Of a stretch of DNA of 64,000 bases, positions 18,751 through 27,666 are shown in pieces; the first letter of the stretch is position 1, and each line of letters opens with the position of its first letter. Position numbers and translations under genes: made by a program. The notes beneath the pieces were generated by a model, which was not told the origin of the DNA, did not search any database, and saw only the letters and a list, made by a program, of their open reading frames with translations. The stretch is taken from NCBI RefSeq assembly GCF_003663885.1, contig NZ_RCCE01000003.1, positions 359,501 through 423,500 of the forward strand, given 5' to 3'. Source of the DNA: Litoreibacter meonggei. Its GTDB lineage: Bacteria > Pseudomonadota > Alphaproteobacteria > Rhodobacterales > Rhodobacteraceae.

Positions 18751-19686
18751 ATGAAATCATATCTGATAGGAACGGTCATCGCCGCATGCGTGGCGACTTC
18801 AGCCGCGGCATCGACGCTGACCAACACGTTCACAAGCTTTGTCGTTCTGGGTGATAGCCTCAGCGACAATGGCAACCTGCCGCCCACAGCTGCTCCTCCA
18901 CCACCTTACTTTGCAGGCAAGTTTACCAATGGCGACGTCTGGAACGAAGCCATTGCAGCTGAGTTCACCGCAGCTGGCCTGCTGTCACAGAACTTTGCCT
19001 TTGGCGGCGCAAAAACGACTAGCGGCGGTTTCGCCCCTCCGTCACTTGACGAACAGGTGGCCCTTACATTCTCGAACATCCCACCCGCGGCACTGGGCGA
19101 CAATCCACTGTTTTCCATATGGGCGGGGGCGAACGACATATTCGGACCATTGGATGCAGGAACGCCAGAACTGGCGCCAGCAATTGCAGAGGCTGCGGCT
19201 GACAACGTGGCTGCCACGATCTTCGATTTGTCTTTACTTGGTGTCGACGATTTCCTCGTGTTCAACCTTCCTGATATTGGCCAAACCCCATCCTATCCCG
19301 GCGATGCTGACGCCAGCTTAGCCAGTGCTGTGTTTAACACGAAGCTGGCCGATAATATTTTAGGTCTTGAGGCAATCGGGCTGAACATTATCGAGGTCGA
19401 CATTGCATCACTGTTTAAGGACGCAGTGGCAAACCCAGCCTCGTATGGTTTAACCAATGTGGACGATGCCTGTGTCTTCAACTTGTTTACAACTTGCGAT
19501 CCAAACAGCTGGCTGTTTTGGGATACCGTCCACCCCACAGCCTTTGGGCACAAAATTGTGGAGACGGAAGTTCGGGCTGTCTTGAACGCCGAACTGTCAG
19601 CCGTACCGGTACCCGCGGCCCTTCCTCTGCTGTTTGCAGGGATTGCCGCGCTCGGCCTTTTTGGCCGTCGCGGAAAAGTAGCTTAA
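18751..19686 (+). CDS. Secreted SGNH/GDSL hydrolase with VPLPA-CTERM-like sorting tail
   Basis: A 311-residue esterase/lipase-like protein. Residues 1-20 are a signal peptide. Block I is GDSLSDNGN (34-42, nucleophile Ser36), block III has WAGANDIFG, and block V is DTVHPTAFGH with the catalytic Asp and His. The C-terminus (285-311) has the three-part VPLPA-CTERM layout: a VPVPAALPL motif, a hydrophobic helix (LLFAGIAALGLF), then GRRGK. Such tails are thought to be recognised by exosortase-type enzymes and to direct surface display. No exosortase gene is in the window. The substrate is unknown. Confidence 0.88.
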   Translation: MKSYLIGTVIAACVATSAAASTLTNTFTSFVVLGDSLSDNGNLPPTAAPPPPYFAGKFTNGDVWNEAIAAEFTAAGLLSQNFAFGGAKTTSGGFAPPSLDEQVALTFSNIPPAALGDNPLFSIWAGANDIFGPLDAGTPELAPAIAEAAADNVAATIFDLSLLGVDDFLVFNLPDIGQTPSYPGDADASLASAVFNTKLADNILGLEAIGLNIIEVDIASLFKDAVANPASYGLTNVDDACVFNLFTTCDPNSWLFWDTVHPTAFGHKIVETEVRAVLNAELSAVPVPAALPLLFAGIAALGLFGRRGKVA

Positions 19687-19709
19687 AAACGAAGCGAAAC
19701 GCGTTGCAA

Positions 19710-19736
19710 GGGCCCAGCTTTACGCCGGGCCTTTTT
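19710..19736 (+). terminator. Probable terminator of the SGNH hydrolase gene
   Basis: A stem of GGCCC/GGGCC extended by GC with one mismatch, loop TTTAC, then TTTTT. Confidence 0.6.
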
Positions 19737-19846
19737 GCATAGCAGGCAATCACGTGGCTGTTATTGCCCCTTTCAGCAATTCTCCGCTACAATGTGGAAA
19801 CATCGCCGCCGCTCTGACGTTTAGCGGGGACAGGAAGGGACACGAA

Positions 19847-20407
19847 ATGATCAACCGCCGCACATTGCTGACCACATCTTTGGCCGCAGCAGCCCTTGGA
19901 ACGCCTGCGCTCGCGCAACGCAAGCCATGGGTCATGCCGGAGCAATTCAAACCCCGTGTGATCACCTTGCAAGGTGATTTGCCGGCCGGTGAGATCCATG
20001 TCGACCCGCGCGCTTTCGCTCTTTACTGGACACTGCCGGAAGGCAAAGCCATCCGCTATACTTGCGGCATTGGCAGAGCAGGGCTTTATGAGTCTGGCAA
20101 GTTCCACGTTGGGGCCAAGAAGCACTGGCCAGCATGGACGCCAACCCAGGAAATGATCGAACGTGACCCGGGTTCCTACAAGAAATTCGAAGACGGGATG
20201 CCAGGCGGCCCTAACAACCCACTTGGGTCACGCGCGCTGTATCTGTTCACGCCGGGCAAAGGCGACACTTTCCTGCGTATCCACGGCACGTCTGCACCTT
20301 GGACAATTGCCTCTGCGGTTTCCAACGGTTGCGTGCGGTTAACCAACGCCCATATCGCGCATCTGTATCAGCAAGTGCCTCAAGGCGCGCGCGTCGTGCT
20401 GCACTAA
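19847..20407 (+). CDS. L,D-transpeptidase (YkuD family), Tat-like signal
   Basis: A 186-residue periplasmic enzyme that forms 3-3 peptidoglycan cross-links or attaches proteins to peptidoglycan. The N-terminus NRRTLLTTSLAAAALG is a twin-arginine-type signal ending at ALA. The YkuD active site is complete: HGTSAP supplies His and SNGCVRL supplies the catalytic Cys. The ATG at 19847 has a good AGGAAGG site and gives the signal peptide; the frame is open to 19754 without it. The family frequently appears in several copies in Rhodobacterales. Confidence 0.92.
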   Translation: MINRRTLLTTSLAAAALGTPALAQRKPWVMPEQFKPRVITLQGDLPAGEIHVDPRAFALYWTLPEGKAIRYTCGIGRAGLYESGKFHVGAKKHWPAWTPTQEMIERDPGSYKKFEDGMPGGPNNPLGSRALYLFTPGKGDTFLRIHGTSAPWTIASAVSNGCVRLTNAHIAHLYQQVPQGARVVLH

Positions 20408-20424
20408 GCAAGCATCGTAAACGT

Positions 20425-20449
20425 AAAAGGCCGACCCATCGGGTCGGCC
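20425..20449 (-). terminator. Terminator of the peroxiredoxin gene
   Basis: A perfect 9-bp stem (20429-20437 with 20441-20449) and 3-nt loop. Read on the minus strand it is followed by TTTT. The plus gene ending at 20407 may share it. Confidence 0.75.
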
Positions 20450-20470
20450 CTCATGTCGTCCAAAATACGC

Positions 20471-21121
20471 TTAGGCTGGCGCTTTAACCGTCCGCAGGTA
20501 GGGCAACACTTCTGTAACATTGCCAAATTTAGCGGTCGCGTCCTCGGTGCTGACAGCTGGTGGTACGATCACGTCTTGGCCCAACTGCCAGTTAGCAGGG
20601 GTCGCCACACCTTTGGCGGACATCTGCAAACCGTCCAATGCACGCAGGATTTCCGCAAAGTTACGACCGACGGTCATTGGGTAGGTCATGGACAGCTTTA
20701 ACTGTTTATCCGGCCCCACGATAAAGACAGACCGCACGGTGGCGCTGTCAGCAGGCGTGCGACCGTCGGGCAAATATGCCTCTGCGGGCAGCATGTCGAA
20801 GGCTTTGGCCATCTTGAGGTCTTCGTCGGCAACAATTGCGAATTCAGCCTTGGCGTTGGCCACTTGCTCGATGTCGCGCTTCCATTTGACGTGCTCTTCG
20901 ACGCCATCAACCGACACGCCAAGAACTTTTGTGCCACGCTTGGCCCACTCGTCTGCGAGTTGCGCGACCGCGCCGAACTCAGTTGTGCAAACAGGGGTGA
21001 AGTCTTTTGGATGCGAGAAAATAACTGCCCAGCTGTCGCCCACGAAGTCGTGCAGGCTAATGTCGCCCTGATCAGTCGTCACCGTGATGTTCGGAATAGT
21101 GTCGTTAATGCGCAGGCCCAT
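20471..21121 (-). CDS. 1-Cys peroxiredoxin (Prx6 type)
   Basis: A 216-residue thiol peroxidase. The peroxidatic Cys45 lies in DFTPVCTTE, the signature of the Prx6/AhpC-like group, and RSVFIVGPDKQLKLSMTYP plus TPANWQLGQDVIVPP are typical of the extended C-terminal region that Prx6 has and 2-Cys enzymes lack. It reduces H2O2, organic or lipid hydroperoxides in the cytosol. The ATG at 21121 follows a GGAAGGGGA site. It is divergent from the aldehyde dehydrogenase gene with 80 nt between starts. Confidence 0.93.
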   Translation of the reverse strand: MGLRINDTIPNITVTTDQGDISLHDFVGDSWAVIFSHPKDFTPVCTTEFGAVAQLADEWAKRGTKVLGVSVDGVEEHVKWKRDIEQVANAKAEFAIVADEDLKMAKAFDMLPAEAYLPDGRTPADSATVRSVFIVGPDKQLKLSMTYPMTVGRNFAEILRALDGLQMSAKGVATPANWQLGQDVIVPPAVSTEDATAKFGNVTEVLPYLRTVKAPA

Positions 21122-21201
21122 GGCGGTCCCCTTCCATTTGTGGTTTCTGTTCCCAATATAATACCGACAAATACCATACACACCCCCGAACGGAGCATCC
21201 C

Positions 21202-22629
21202 ATGTCCAATCTCAAGAATTTCTACATTAACGGTCAATGGGTCGCACCCTCTGCGGCGAACGACTTTGATGTAATCAATCCATCTAACGAAGAAGTTTGC
21301 GCGACGATCTCTCTGGGTAGCGAAGCCGACACCAACGCCGCCGTCGCAGCAGCGCGCGCAGCCTTTGAAAGCTGGGCCTTCACGCCAAAGGCCGAGAAGA
21401 TGGCGCTGCTCCGCAAGCTGCTCGATATCTACAAAGCGCGCTCCGAGGAAATGGCGCAAGCCATGTCAATGGAAATGGGTGCGCCAATCAAGCTATCCCG
21501 CGCCCAACAGGTCGGTGCCGGATCCTGGCACCTGGAAGGCTTTATCAACGCGTTCGAGAAGTTCGAGTTCGATACCCCCTACACCGCCACCGAGATGACC
21601 CTGCGCGAGCCTATCGGCGTCTGCGCTCTTATCACTCCGTGGAACTGGCCGATGAACCAGATCGTGCTGAAGGTCATTCCGGCCATTGCGGCTGGTTGCA
21701 CAGTGGTGCTGAAACCGTCCGAAATTGCGCCGCTGTCAGGCGTTCTGTTCTCGGAGTTCATGGACGAAGCTGGCTTCCCCGCCGGCGTCTACAATATGGT
21801 CAATGGCGATGGTCCGGGCGTTGGCTCGCAGCTCTCCGCGCATCCCGATGTCGACATGGTATCATTCACCGGCTCCTCTCGCGCGGGCAAGCTGATTTCA
21901 AAGTCCGCTGCCGACACGCTGAAGCGCGTCTCGCTGGAGCTAGGTGGCAAAGGTGCGAATATCATTTTCGCAGATGCGCGCGACAATGCCCCGGCTGATG
22001 GCGCAGCGCGCTGCTTCCGCAACACAGGCCAATCTTGCAACGCACCTACTCGGATGTTCGTGGAAGCCTCTCGTTTCGCCGAAGCCGTAGAGCAGGTGAA
22101 AGCCACTGCTGAAGCCACCAAAGTTGCCCCAGCATCTGAGGACGGAGGCCACATCGGCCCGCTGGTGTCCGAGATGCAGTTCAACAAGGTGCAGGACCTC
22201 ATCCAAAAAGGTATCGACGAAGGGGCAACATTGTTGGCAGGCGGCACAGGTCGCCCAGATGGTTTGAACCGAGGCTACTACGCCCGCCCAACGGTCTTCA
22301 CCGACGTGACACCCGACATGACGATCTACAAAAAGGAAATATTTGGTCCTGTTATGTGCCTGATGCCGTTCGACACGGAAGAAGACGTCATCGAGATGAC
22401 CAATGACACGCCTTACGGCCTGACCAACTACATCCAGACCGAAGACACCGAAAAACGTCGCCGTGTGGCGCGTCGCTTGCGGTCCGGCATGGTGGAAACC
22501 AACGGATCCGGCTTTGCCCAAGGCTCGCCCTTTGGCGGCTACAAGCAGTCCGGAAATGGCCGCGAGGGCGGCGCGTTCGGGATTGAGGAGTTCCTTGAGG
22601 TAAAAGCGGTTTCTGGCTGGAACGACTAA
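21202..22629 (+). CDS. NAD(P)-dependent aldehyde dehydrogenase
   Basis: A 475-residue member of the ALDH superfamily. N148 (PWNWP), K171 (LKPSE), the general base E246 (ELGGK) and the nucleophile C279 (NTGQSC) are all present, followed by the EIFGPVM and PFGGYKQSGNGREGG motifs. Length is normal. The specific aldehyde cannot be read from sequence; the group is broad and includes many detoxification enzymes. The 195 nt after it show no gene. Confidence 0.93.
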   Translation: MSNLKNFYINGQWVAPSAANDFDVINPSNEEVCATISLGSEADTNAAVAAARAAFESWAFTPKAEKMALLRKLLDIYKARSEEMAQAMSMEMGAPIKLSRAQQVGAGSWHLEGFINAFEKFEFDTPYTATEMTLREPIGVCALITPWNWPMNQIVLKVIPAIAAGCTVVLKPSEIAPLSGVLFSEFMDEAGFPAGVYNMVNGDGPGVGSQLSAHPDVDMVSFTGSSRAGKLISKSAADTLKRVSLELGGKGANIIFADARDNAPADGAARCFRNTGQSCNAPTRMFVEASRFAEAVEQVKATAEATKVAPASEDGGHIGPLVSEMQFNKVQDLIQKGIDEGATLLAGGTGRPDGLNRGYYARPTVFTDVTPDMTIYKKEIFGPVMCLMPFDTEEDVIEMTNDTPYGLTNYIQTEDTEKRRRVARRLRSGMVETNGSGFAQGSPFGGYKQSGNGREGGAFGIEEFLEVKAVSGWND

Positions 22630-22824
22630 ATTCATCGCTGTTGCGCTACTTTTTAGTGCAACAGCGGCCGACTTTCGCGACAATCATTTGGTGAATGTTG
22701 ATGACGGTTTGGGCAATGGAATTTGTTCTGGCTTTCAAAATTTACACGAAAGAGGTTTAACGTCATCGGGGTTTGATTTCGCTGCCGACAGTTGAGACAC
22801 TGCCAAAAATCTTAGGAGCTAAAC

Positions 22825-23178
22825 ATGTCCGGATACCTAACCACCCATGTCCTAGACACCGCCCGTGGCTGCCCAGCTGAGGGGATTAAAATTGATCTCT
22901 ACCGCATCACCAAAGGCGAGCGTGAGCACCTAAAAACTGTTGTGACAAACGATGACGGTCGTACCGACGCGCAGATATTGCCATCTGATGAATTCGAGAT
23001 CGGCACTTATGAGCTGGTGTTTCATGCGGGCGATTATCTGGACCGCACCGGAACGCCGCCCGAGGAACCTCGCTTCCTGAATGTCATTCCCCTGCAATTT
23101 GGCATGTCTGAAGCACTACACTATCACGTGCCTTTGCTTCTAAGCCCGTTTGGCTACTCGACCTACCGCGGGAGCTAG
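22825..23178 (+). CDS. uraH: 5-hydroxyisourate hydrolase (transthyretin-related)
   Basis: A 117-residue homotetrameric enzyme that opens 5-hydroxyisourate to OHCU in uric acid degradation. The start [16 protein letters not shown] with catalytic His8, the central LYRI, and the C-terminal YRGS signature are diagnostic, and the length matches. No other urate-pathway gene (uricase, OHCU decarboxylase, allantoinase) is visible here, so the gene is isolated from its pathway in this window. Confidence 0.95.
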   Translation: MSGYLTTHVLDTARGCPAEGIKIDLYRITKGEREHLKTVVTNDDGRTDAQILPSDEFEIGTYELVFHAGDYLDRTGTPPEEPRFLNVIPLQFGMSEALHYHVPLLLSPFGYSTYRGS

Positions 23179-23195
23179 TCACCGGGCTTTGCCTC

Positions 23196-24482
23196 TTAGT
23201 CTACAGCAAGACCGCTTGGCACTCGGACGGGAATCCCGAAGACGGGGGACCCAAGCGAACTTCCTGTAAGCGCAGTCAGAAACGCAACTAGATATCCAAT
23301 CTCGGCGTCAGACAACGACGGACTGCGTGGTGTTAGCACGCGCTGTTGTCGCGCGATTTCTGCACTGTCTTGCCATATCAAGAAGTCTGCATGTTGCAGC
23401 CAACGAACCTCTGGCAATTTCGCCTTGGTTGGCGTCCATGTTTTAAACATGGCTTGTGGGTCCACGTGCTGGCGGATCATATCTGCCAACGTTTTGTGCG
23501 CTCCGTTATGCCCGTAAGGCGCACTGAGGGCGACGTTGCGCAGCATCGGTGTTCGGAACTTATACGCGTCCTCTAACCGGTCGCTTTCGCCCAACCGCCC
23601 AACGTCACGGGCGATCAGATCAAACTTGCGCGTCCGGCCCGGACCAAATGGCGGTAGGCCAATGGCGTGGAAGCTTTGGTCCGAAAGCAACGGCCCGCTG
23701 TGACACGATGCGCATCCGGCCTTGCCATAGAACAGATCGAACCCGCGTTTTTGCGCGCCGTTCAATGCGCTTATGTCACCCGCCAAATACTGGTCAAAGG
23801 GGCTGTCGATACTTTGGAATTCGACCGCTTGGAACGCCGCCAACGCGTTGGCGATATCGACAATCGTGACATCCTCGGGGGTGGTGACATGGTCAAAGGC
23901 ATCAACGAAAAGCTGCCCGTATTCGGGAATGATCCGCACCCTTTTGGCGATGATCAGCCAGCCGTTGTCGATCCGGTCGTTGACCGCGCCCGCGACCTCG
24001 TTTTCACCGGAGCCTCCGGCCATTTCCGTCTCGGACGTCAGCGGGAATAGCGCTTGCGCGGCAAGAACCGTGTCGATGCCATCCGGCAGCCATTCCTCGG
24101 CGGGGGTGTTAAAGCCGTTGCCATAAGTCTCCGCGCGACTGATCCGCCCGTCATGCATCAGCGTGTGCACATCGCGCGCGCCCAGGTTCCATAAGGCAGG
24201 CGCGTTTCGTGGGACGCGCCGTTCGATCCGGCTATCACCAACGCCAGCATTGCGGTCGGTGCCAAGGCCCGCACCACCCTCACCAATCCCCAAGGACCAA
24301 CCGTCCGAGGTGCCAAACTTGGGATGGTGACAGGTGCCGCAGCTGATATTCTTGTTCCCCGACAGTATTTTATCGTAGAATAAAAGCTGCCCAAGCGCCG
24401 CCTGATCTTGGTCGCCGGGATTGAAATCAGCGGCTGTCAAAGCAGTCGGAAAAGGATCGGCGAGCACTATCGCTGGTGCCAT
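23196..24482 (-). CDS. Di-haem cytochrome c peroxidase / MauG family protein
   Basis: About 428 residues from the ATG at 24482. Two haem c sites are visible, CGTCHHPKFG near residue 48 and CASCHSGPLL in the second half, with the intervening NAPALWN, HDGR and TPMLRNVALSAPYGHNGAH of the bacterial peroxidase family. It would act in the periplasm, reducing H2O2 or oxidising a protein partner. The start is doubtful: the visible signal core (FFFVAMAPAIVLA) begins upstream of this ATG, yet no ATG, GTG or TTG is found in frame close by. Either a short signal is used or the upstream part is altered. It is divergent from the Sel1 gene with only 27 nt between starts. Confidence 0.85.
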   Translation of the reverse strand: MAPAIVLADPFPTALTAADFNPGDQDQAALGQLLFYDKILSGNKNISCGTCHHPKFGTSDGWSLGIGEGGAGLGTDRNAGVGDSRIERRVPRNAPALWNLGARDVHTLMHDGRISRAETYGNGFNTPAEEWLPDGIDTVLAAQALFPLTSETEMAGGSGENEVAGAVNDRIDNGWLIIAKRVRIIPEYGQLFVDAFDHVTTPEDVTIVDIANALAAFQAVEFQSIDSPFDQYLAGDISALNGAQKRGFDLFYGKAGCASCHSGPLLSDQSFHAIGLPPFGPGRTRKFDLIARDVGRLGESDRLEDAYKFRTPMLRNVALSAPYGHNGAHKTLADMIRQHVDPQAMFKTWTPTKAKLPEVRWLQHADFLIWQDSAEIARQQRVLTPRSPSLSDAEIGYLVAFLTALTGSSLGSPVFGIPVRVPSGLAVD

Positions 24483-24509
24483 CGCAACGAAGAAGAAAGC
24501 CGCGCCCCA

Positions 24510-24977
24510 ATGAGAACCCTGATTGCCTTGCTGCTGAGTGTGTCGCCAGTTTTTGCCGACATCGAGAACGCGCGCGACCTTATGGAGAGCGGTGAGTTTA
24601 CCAAAGCCTATGACGAACTTGCCCCAGCGGCCTTGGCCGGAAATGCCGATGCGGAGGAGCTGATCGGCATCATGTACGCGATGGGATTGGGGGTGGAGCG
24701 CGACGACGAGCGGGCGTTTGAATGGTATTTGCGCAGCTCCATGAAGGGGCATCCGGGCTCGCAATCCGCAATCGGCTGGTATTATGAGGTCGGGCGCGGT
24801 TTGCCGAGCCCTGATCTGACCCGCGCTTATATGTGGTACACGCTGTCGGCCATTGGCGGCGATCCCGACGCGGCGATCAGCCTTGAGGAAGTGGTCAAGA
24901 AAATGACGCCTGAGATGATCAAGAAAGCGCATGTACTTGTCGCCGACTATAAGGGCTGGATGTACCCGTTCAGGTAA
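24510..24977 (+). CDS. Exported Sel1-like repeat protein
   Basis: A 155-residue protein with a clear signal peptide (MRTLIALLLSVSPVFA) and Sel1-type repeats: AGNADAEELIGIMYAMGLGV, RAFEWYLRSSMKGHPGSQSAIGWYYEVGRGL and RAYMWYTLSAIGGDPDA. Such repeats form a helical solenoid for protein contacts. The protein probably works in the periplasm as an adaptor. The gene runs divergently from the di-haem peroxidase, so the two may be jointly regulated. Confidence 0.8.
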   Translation: MRTLIALLLSVSPVFADIENARDLMESGEFTKAYDELAPAALAGNADAEELIGIMYAMGLGVERDDERAFEWYLRSSMKGHPGSQSAIGWYYEVGRGLPSPDLTRAYMWYTLSAIGGDPDAAISLEEVVKKMTPEMIKKAHVLVADYKGWMYPFR

Positions 24978-24981
24978 ATGA

Positions 24982-25006
24982 GGCAGCGCGATTAGGTCGC
25001 GCTGCC
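24982..25006. terminator. Bidirectional hairpin between the Sel1 gene and the TRAP operon
   Basis: A perfect 10-bp stem (24982-24991 with 24997-25006) with a 5-nt loop lies between two convergent stop codons. T-runs are weak on both sides, so strength is uncertain. Confidence 0.55.
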
Positions 25007-25016
25007 CCGCTTGGTC

Positions 25017-26072
25017 TTAATTCAGGTCGCGTGCGTAGCCGGCAGTAAGATCGGCCTCGGCCTCACCCACGGCCGCCACCAAGGCGTCCAGAATTTCACC
25101 GCCACCGTCGACATTGCCACGGAACCAGTCTTGAACCGGAGCCGCTGCTGCCGCGAAGGCTGCTTTCTCTTCAGGGGTCGGCACGTAGAGATCACCGCCG
25201 CCTGTGACAAACGCTTCATAGGCTTCAATCGACTTGCGCTTGGGCGACGCAAATGTCGCCTGCTGCAACTGGCTGAACCCGTCGACCACGACGCGACGCA
25301 GGTCTTCCGGCATTGCCATGAAGTTGGCGTTCGACATCCACCATAGCGCGCCCATGTAGGCGTGACCGTCCAGAGTCATATACTGTAAACCCGCATCCGG
25401 GAATTTCATCCCCATGATGTCGGTGATGCCGTTTTTGGAGCCTTCCACGACGCCGGTTTGGAACGATGTGAACAGCTCCGGCCAAGGGATCGGCGTCGGG
25501 GACGCGCCCATCGCGCGGACCAGTTCTTGCGGCAGGTCGGCCACAACGGTGCGGATTTTCAGGCCTTCCATGTCGGACGGCTTGGCCACGCGGCGCTGTG
25601 TGTTGGCAAAGTTGCGCCAGCCGCCGGTGTTGCCGATGGTCATCAGGCGGATCGCGCCGTCAGATGTCTCCAACGCCATGTCGCGCATTTTGCGGGTGAA
25701 GTCACCTGTCAGCACGGCTTCTGCCACACGGTCGTTGGCCATCAGATATGGCAGGTCCAAAACCTGCACATATGGGAAGATGCCCGCCGCACCACCTGAC
25801 GTGGAGATATAGACGTCGATGGAGCCTTCCGCCACGCCTTCAAGGCATTCCGCGCCGGTCGCGCAAAGTTGCGTGCCGATGAACAGCTCCACGCCCACGC
25901 GCCCGTTGGAGGCCGCTTCGACGTAGTTCTTGAACACGACAAGACCGTCATAGTCCTCGTCATTCTCGTTGGAGTTGGCCGTGGCGCGGATGGTGAAATC
26001 CTGCGCCCATGATGCGAGCGGGGTCGCCAGAAGCGCAGCAGTCATTGCCACTTTGGTTAGGTTTTTCAGCAT
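25017..26072 (-). CDS. dctP: TRAP transporter substrate-binding protein (DctP family)
   Basis: A 351-residue periplasmic binding protein with a signal peptide to about residue 23 (ending ASWAQ). The DctP fold is shown by GNTGGWRNFANTQRRV, the helix with MEGLKIRT, and PWPELFTSFQTGVVEGSKNGI. The ligand usually contacts an Arg in the KIRT motif, which is present. It delivers substrate to the DctQM permease encoded just upstream. Context suggests a sulfonated sugar; no direct evidence for ligand. It is the last gene of the six-gene minus-strand run. Confidence 0.92.
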   Translation of the reverse strand: MLKNLTKVAMTAALLATPLASWAQDFTIRATANSNENDEDYDGLVVFKNYVEAASNGRVGVELFIGTQLCATGAECLEGVAEGSIDVYISTSGGAAGIFPYVQVLDLPYLMANDRVAEAVLTGDFTRKMRDMALETSDGAIRLMTIGNTGGWRNFANTQRRVAKPSDMEGLKIRTVVADLPQELVRAMGASPTPIPWPELFTSFQTGVVEGSKNGITDIMGMKFPDAGLQYMTLDGHAYMGALWWMSNANFMAMPEDLRRVVVDGFSQLQQATFASPKRKSIEAYEAFVTGGGDLYVPTPEEKAAFAAAAAPVQDWFRGNVDGGGEILDALVAAVGEAEADLTAGYARDLN

Positions 26073-26136
26073 TGTGTCCTCCCTATGGATGCTGTTGGAG
26101 ACGCTTTTGCGCCTTTATTGATTGTGTCTACGGTGG

Positions 26137-27666
26137 TCACGGTGATGGGCTTATGCAAGCCGAGAAACCGACCTCGGGGCCGCAGCCCAGAAAACCGGCA
26201 AGATATGGCACCGTCATGGAAATGGCGGGGACATAGGTGATGAGGAAAATTACGACGACCTCTACCGCAAGGAACGGCAGAATGGCCCGCGAGATTGTTT
26301 CGACCTTCTCGCCGGACACCGACGAGGCCACGAACAGCACCAGCCCCATGGGCGGCGTCGCAAGGCCGACGGTCAGGTTCACCGACATGATGATCGCGAA
26401 ATGTACGGGGTGCACGCCAAGGTCGACGAAGATCGGGCCAAGGATTGGCCCGAGGATGATGATGGCCGGCCCCGCATCCAGAAACATGCCGACGATGAAC
26501 AGCAAGATGTTGATCAAGAACAGCAGCACCAGCGGGTTGTTGGACAGGGACAGGATGTAGTCCGACAAAATTTGCGGCGCGTAGGACAGCGACACGACCG
26601 TTTTGAACGACACCGCCGCCCCCACCAATAGCAACACCGCCGAGGTTGATAAGGCCGAGCGCGTCAGCACGTCGATCAGGTCGCGCCCGTTCATGGAGCG
26701 CAGCACGAAAAAGCTGATGATCAGCGCGTAGGCCACGGCGACAGCAGACGCCTCGGTCGGGGTGAAGACGCCAATGAGGATGCCACCCAGAATGATGATG
26801 GGCGTTTGCAGCGGTGCGACGGCTTTCTTGCAGACCAACCGGAAGTCGTTGGAGACGCGGGCCTTGGTGGCTTGGGCGATGGCATGCGCGATGGGCAGTG
26901 CTACGCCGAAGATCAGCCAGCCGTTGACCTCCATCGGGAACATCCATGTTACCAAACCCGATACCGCATAAAGGATCCCCGCGATGTTGATGCGGATCAG
27001 CACAAAGCTGACAGCGGATTCCAGTGGTGTAATGGATTGGTCCTTGCGCACGATACGCTCGGCCTTGGGCAGGTCATAGCGGTCCGCCATCAAGCGCACC
27101 ATGACCATGAGGCCAACGCCCACCAAGATGCCCGGCACGATGCCCGCAAGAAACAGCGAGGCCACGCTTTCGCCCATGACATAGGCGTAGATGATCATGA
27201 TGCCCGACGGCGGGATGATCGGCCCGATGACCGAACTTGCCGCCGTGATCGCCGCCGCGAATTTGCGGGTGTAGCCGTTCTTTTCCATCGCCGGAATAAG
27301 AGTGGAGCCAAGGGCAGATGTATCCGCCACCGCAGAGCCGGACAGGCCCGCGAACAAGATGGACGCCAAGATATTCACATGGGCCAGCCCGCCGCGCAGA
27401 TGCCCCATGAAGGCTTGCGAAAACTCGACGAGGCGCAGCGTGATGCCGCCACGATTCATGATCTCGCCCGCCAGCATGAAGAACGGCAAAGCCATCAACG
27501 GGAAGCTGTCCATGCCATTATAGAGGTTGCGGTAGAGGCCCGCGACGACGTTGCGTTGATCACCTTCCAGCATGATCAGCGCGATGGGCGAAGCCAGCAG
27601 CGCGAAAATCACCGGCAGGCCGATCATGATCAGCAGCAAGAAGATGGGCAGGAACCAAAGGAGCAT
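26137..27666 (-). CDS. dctM: TRAP transporter large permease (DctM family)
   Basis: A 509-residue inner-membrane protein with more than twelve hydrophobic segments. The N-terminal half has MALPFFMLAGEIM and SGSAVADTSALGSTLIPAM, and the C-terminal half has FLDAGPAIIILGPI and VGLATPPMGLVLF, all DctM hallmarks. It uses the sodium gradient. It is longer than the usual about 430 residues because the region of roughly 200-290 contains an extra stretch with two hydrophobic segments and a charged loop. The start overlaps the dctQ stop by one nucleotide. Confidence 0.93.
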   Translation of the reverse strand: MLLWFLPIFLLLIMIGLPVIFALLASPIALIMLEGDQRNVVAGLYRNLYNGMDSFPLMALPFFMLAGEIMNRGGITLRLVEFSQAFMGHLRGGLAHVNILASILFAGLSGSAVADTSALGSTLIPAMEKNGYTRKFAAAITAASSVIGPIIPPSGIMIIYAYVMGESVASLFLAGIVPGILVGVGLMVMVRLMADRYDLPKAERIVRKDQSITPLESAVSFVLIRINIAGILYAVSGLVTWMFPMEVNGWLIFGVALPIAHAIAQATKARVSNDFRLVCKKAVAPLQTPIIILGGILIGVFTPTEASAVAVAYALIISFFVLRSMNGRDLIDVLTRSALSTSAVLLLVGAAVSFKTVVSLSYAPQILSDYILSLSNNPLVLLFLINILLFIVGMFLDAGPAIIILGPILGPIFVDLGVHPVHFAIIMSVNLTVGLATPPMGLVLFVASSVSGEKVETISRAILPFLAVEVVVIFLITYVPAISMTVPYLAGFLGCGPEVGFSACISPSP

